Below are positions 61,259 through 64,000 of a stretch of 64,000 nucleotides of DNA, one piece after another; position 1 is the first letter of the stretch, and the number at the start of each line of letters is the position of its first letter. The translations under genes and the position numbers were made by a program. The DNA comes from Clostridium magnum DSM 2767 (lineage in GTDB: Bacteria; Bacillota; Clostridia; Clostridiales; Clostridiaceae). Under the pieces are notes generated by a model. It was not told the DNA's origin and did no database searches. It saw only the letters and a program-made list of their open reading frames with translations. The DNA is taken from contig NZ_LWAE01000013.1 in assembly GCF_001623875.1 (NCBI RefSeq), positions 34,013 to 98,012 on the forward strand. The letters are read 5' to 3'.

Positions 61259-61273
61259 GGATTTGAGCAAATG
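61259..61273 (+). promoter_or_regulatory. Regulatory box
   Basis: The exact box GGATTTGAGCAAATG, the ATG being the start at 61271. Only TTAGGA is left as a ribosome binding site, because the inserted element replaced the sequence upstream. Confidence 0.65.
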
Positions 61274-61552
61274 GAAAGTTTATTAAGTTTAACACCAGCA
61301 GAATTATTGGAAAGGGGTATATCAGAATTTAAAGGTGATCTATTCATCCAATCAAGAAGATTATTATCTGAACTAGCTGAATACAGCGATAATGATGAGG
61401 TTTTCTTATTAGATGATATCAGATGGGCAATTACAAAGAAAAGTAATTGGCTTTGGGAAAGTAAATTCAAAGATATGCCTGTTAGAAGAATTGTTGAGAT
61501 AGTTGCAAATGACCATATCAACAATACCAATGAACTTCAAAAAGAGTGTTAA
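61271..61552 (+). CDS. Hypothetical protein, 93 aa
   Basis: A helical acidic protein (LSLTPAELLERGISEFKGDL, RRIVEIVANDHINNTNELQK). It was the first gene of unit E before the Tn554-like insertion. Unrecognised. Translation may be weak now because the binding site is poor. Confidence 0.5.
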   Translation: MESLLSLTPAELLERGISEFKGDLFIQSRRLLSELAEYSDNDEVFLLDDIRWAITKKSNWLWESKFKDMPVRRIVEIVANDHINNTNELQKEC

Positions 61553-61561
61553 AAGAAAAAA

Positions 61562-61601
61562 GGATTTAAGCAAATTAAAATTTAGGAGGATTTATGCAAA
61601 T
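61562..61601 (+). promoter_or_regulatory. Two exact regulatory boxes
   Basis: GGATTTAAGCAAATT (61562) and GGATTTATGCAAAT (61588), the second overlapping AGGAGG and the ATG at 61600, as at 34875. Confidence 0.7.
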
Positions 61602-62742
61602 GATTGAAAACATGAGAATGAGTGGAGATTGGCAAGTTGGCAAAGGGGCCATAGCAGATCTATGCTACTGCCCAACAGAATTAAAAATTGTAAATTTAGA
61701 GATGAGTAAAATAGACTTCTCTGAATTAGAAGGAAATGAAAACCTAATTACTATGGCGGATTTTTCGGGAGGAGATGGCCTACAAATTCATCGCATGTAT
61801 GAGTATGTAAAAGCAAAAGGGTTAAATCCAGCTGCTTATTACAATGAAATGCATACAACACGCTTTAATACTGCTATGGAGAGATATAGCCATTTAGATA
61901 ACTTCAATATGGTTAATACTGATTTCTTCTTTCTAAAGTGTAGACATAAAAATGGTAATGCTTATAAGAAAGAAACATAGCAATCATAAGAAACAATCCA
62001 CCCTATACCTTTATTGAGCAACATGGGACAGACAGTAAGAGCAGAGGAAGCTTTCTTCTTGGAAAATTCTTTACTTAATGCAAGTGAAGGAGTACACATA
62101 TTTGAACTTCCAATACATCAGCTTACAGGTATAGAGAACTTGCTTAAAAAAATTCTTTATAGATACGAGGCTGTGCACATATTTAAGTTTCCTAAAAAAG
62201 ATTTTTTACGATATAAGCAAGTGGTAGTAATTGGGGTTAGAAAAAAGACCAATTCCGCTGATCTAGAAAAAGCAGAGATACTTAGAAATAGGCTTATAAA
62301 TGACCAAATCCCATACCTAGATGATGATGATAAACCTGTAGTTAAGTTATCGTCAAGGGCAGTAAACAGTTGTAAACCTATCAATGTATATAGGGATGGC
62401 AGAGTTAATGATGTTACTTTAAGTAATGGATATAACCAAGTAATTAGCTCTGTGTGGGATAAGGTAAGTAAATCTACGAATAAGCATTTAATGACTATCA
62501 AAGAGAGGGGAAAGCCTATAATTGAAAAATTAATAGGAAACCAAGCAATGGAGTTAAATGCTGGAGCCTTCAATGGCATTCAAGGTAACTCAGTTTTGAT
62601 TAAGGGAGGTTACGAAAAAGAGATAGTGGTCACCGAGGAAATGGAGGGCACTACTAAGGTAACTACCCGTACTGAGGTTATTAAGCCTACTATTGCAGTA
62701 ACAAATAAAGTAGGAGACATTCTTGTTAAAGGACAGCTTTAA
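61600..62742 (+). pseudogene. DUF6094-like DNA adenine methyltransferase with two compensating frameshifts
   Basis: One gene of about 380 codons. The first part ends CRHKNGNAYKKET. After a one-base loss near 61978 the frame reads IAIIRNNPPYTFIEQHG, containing the catalytic NPPY. A one-base gain near 62030 returns to RAEEAFFLENSLLNASEGVH and continues to the end. Both outer parts are in the same phase. The order (early acidic AdoMet region, NPPY, then FKFPKKDFLRYKQVVVIGVR) fits DUF6094 methyltransferases. As read it is dead; two nearby indels could also be sequencing errors. Confidence 0.7.
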
Positions 62743-62750
62743 GCAAATAT

Positions 62751-62848
62751 AAGAGGAATTATTTAATAGTTCCTCTTTAGGATTTAAGAATATTAATAAT
62801 CGGTAATGCCGAGGTTTTTAGCAAATTAAAAAAGGATTTTTGCAAATG
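62751..62848 (+). promoter_or_regulatory. Hairpin - three-box module
   Basis: AAGAGGAA pairs with TTCCTCTT (62751-62777). It is followed by box variants GGATTTAAGAATATT (62780) and GGTTTTTAGCAAATT (62813) and the exact box GGATTTTTGCAAAT (62834), then AAAGGAG. Confidence 0.7.
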
Positions 62849-62866
62849 AAAGGAGTTCATTGATAA

Positions 62867-64000
62867 ATGAATATTATAAAATTACAAAATATAGAGGATG
62901 TATTTAATTATTTAAAATCAGTAAAGTCTGATGCAGAGTATTATTCTTCAAAGCATGACTTTGAAAACTACTTTAGAAGATATTGCAGAGTTGAGGATAC
63001 TATCAGAAGATTAGAAAATGAAGGCTATGATGATACTGATTTAATGAAAAAGATGGCTAATGCTGAAAATTATGATTCCTTCAGTGAGATATCAAAATTA
63101 GTTGTAGAGGCAGTTGAAAGGGATATAGCTCTTTTAACCCCTTACCAATATGAGCGAATTTTGATAAATGGGTCTTACTACAAAGTGAAATCAGCATACT
63201 ACAGTGAGAATGACCAAAGAAGTACTATCCTAAGATTAGCAACAGTTTCTTGTCACACTAAAGAGGAATTAAATGCTTTGGTAGCAAGCATCCAGAGAGG
63301 TATCCGCTTTAACATCAAAGGACAAACCGTTGTATCTTTAAAAGCGGGATATGCTTGTCAGTTTACAAAAATATCTGATGAAAACTTAGGAGATGGATAC
63401 CATGGAGTAATTTATCAAACTGATAACACTACTGATAAGGTAGTAATGGTATTCGGTCAAGATAATCCTGTAGATGTTATTTATCAATATGTTGAGAACA
63501 ATATTGATAAGACCGGGTTAATACCTGAGTGGGCAAGCTACTTATTCAACAGACTATCTGATGATGGACTATTAGTAGAGTGTGAAGGCTTCTCGTACAG
63601 TGAGGATAAAAACGCTCCAACTAAAATTTTGATAATCTCAAATCAAGTTACTAATGAAGTAATTATGAAATATAAAATGGAAGGAATTAAAACTGAAGAA
63701 ATAGAGTTACCTGTTACAGAGAATGTTACGTTATCACCTGATGCAACATTTGTTGATTTAGTAGAGCAGTATGTTATTCCTAACCTTCAAGATGAGGTTT
63801 GTGATTATAACATAGGAGAACCAATATCTGCTTCACTTAAAAAAGCTTTCTACAAAGGTAATAAAAAATGCTACCTTTACCCTAGACAACAGGTTATAGC
63901 TCAAGGAGTGGTGAATGCTATCAAGAATGGTAAGAAAAATCTATTTTTGGGATGTGGTATGGGAGTAGGAAAATCTGTGCTAATAACATCTAGTATTGCT
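62867..64000 (+). CDS. Helicase or ATPase, 5' part
   Basis: The frame is open from ATG 62867 to the window end (378 codons). AAAGGAG lies about ten bases upstream. The first 300 residues are a mixed region. Then YPRQQVIAQGVVNAIKNGKK leads into the Walker A loop GCGMGVGKS near 365-373, as in SNF2/DEAD-type helicases and strawberry-notch-like phage proteins, which often follow DUF6094 methyltransferases. The motor domain lies outside the window. It is in unit E. Confidence 0.65.
   Translation, partial: MNIIKLQNIEDVFNYLKSVKSDAEYYSSKHDFENYFRRYCRVEDTIRRLENEGYDDTDLMKKMANAENYDSFSEISKLVVEAVERDIALLTPYQYERILINGSYYKVKSAYYSENDQRSTILRLATVSCHTKEELNALVASIQRGIRFNIKGQTVVSLKAGYACQFTKISDENLGDGYHGVIYQTDNTTDKVVMVFGQDNPVDVIYQYVENNIDKTGLIPEWASYLFNRLSDDGLLVECEGFSYSEDKNAPTKILIISNQVTNEVIMKYKMEGIKTEEIELPVTENVTLSPDATFVDLVEQYVIPNLQDEVCDYNIGEPISASLKKAFYKGNKKCYLYPRQQVIAQGVVNAIKNGKKNLFLGCGMGVGKSVLITSSIA

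Noticed and set aside
14012..62848. Boxes as promoters of an alternative sigma factor
   Set aside because: They lie inside or at ribosome binding sites and start codons, sometimes in the 5' arm of terminators, and lack a second fixed-distance element, so an RNA-level role fits better. A DNA role is not excluded.
1..64000. rRNA or tRNA genes
   Set aside because: No cloverleaf with conserved T-loop and CCA context and no rRNA-like stretch was seen in the gene-free gaps.

Overview
The window is very AT-rich, with clostridial codon use and strong AGGAGG-type ribosome binding sites. It reads as part of a large Clostridium plasmid or phage-plasmid. Evidence for an extrachromosomal replicon is a ParA/ParB pair (5.3-7.3 kb), iteron-like arrays, and plasmid- or phage-type replication and recombination genes: a DNA polymerase beta clamp, an interrupted Rad52-type annealing protein, a Gp157-like protein, two DNA methyltransferases, an ArdC-like protein and the start of a helicase. 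I see no rRNA or tRNA gene.

Layout: 0-5 kb holds small hypothetical genes and a tnpB element sitting against an nrdG remnant. 5-13.8 kb is the partition module, divergent to a row of regulators, a PASTA-domain protein and a lipoprotein. 13.9-20.6 kb is a first transcription unit, broken by a group II intron and a tnpB element. 20.6-30.4 kb carries a Uma2 gene between inverted repeats, S1-domain, replication-relaxation-like, HD-GYP and HTH genes, an IscB with its upstream guide-RNA region, and a small HD hydrolase. 30.5-36 kb is a second unit (Rad52-like gene split by a second group II intron, Gp157-like). 36-42.8 kb starts with a periodic TATA-box array and continues with a third unit (methyltransferase, TGT/DpdA-like, ArdC-like, beta clamp). 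43-47.2 kb has two more tnpB elements and a fourth unit. 47.3-54 kb is a foreign minus-strand island: a Cys-rich precursor peptide, two radical SAM enzymes and a UvrA-like ATPase, bounded by IS66 and integrative-element debris. 55-57.2 kb has an HTH protein and small genes. 57.3-64 kb is a fifth unit into which a Tn554-like recombinase triad has inserted, followed by a frameshifted methyltransferase and the start of a helicase.

The most unusual signal is a plasmid-wide one. At least 21 exact copies of the box GGATTT-NN-GCAAAT, and about 20 variants, lie on the plus strand just upstream of almost every gene of the five units and nowhere in the other genes. Each unit begins with a near-consensus promoter (TTGCAT-like, 17-bp spacer, TATAAT-like). 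Four of them continue into a leader holding two or three box variants, the last embedded in or abutting an intrinsic terminator. Several intercistronic gaps add a G/A-rich hairpin before the box. This looks like an undescribed RNA-level regulatory system (antitermination, processing or translation control). The foreign elements lack the boxes and interrupt box-bearing genes or leaders, so they arrived later.

The second notable system is the candidate RiPP cluster at 48.3-53.6 kb, where a UvrA paralogue sits between two radical SAM maturases.
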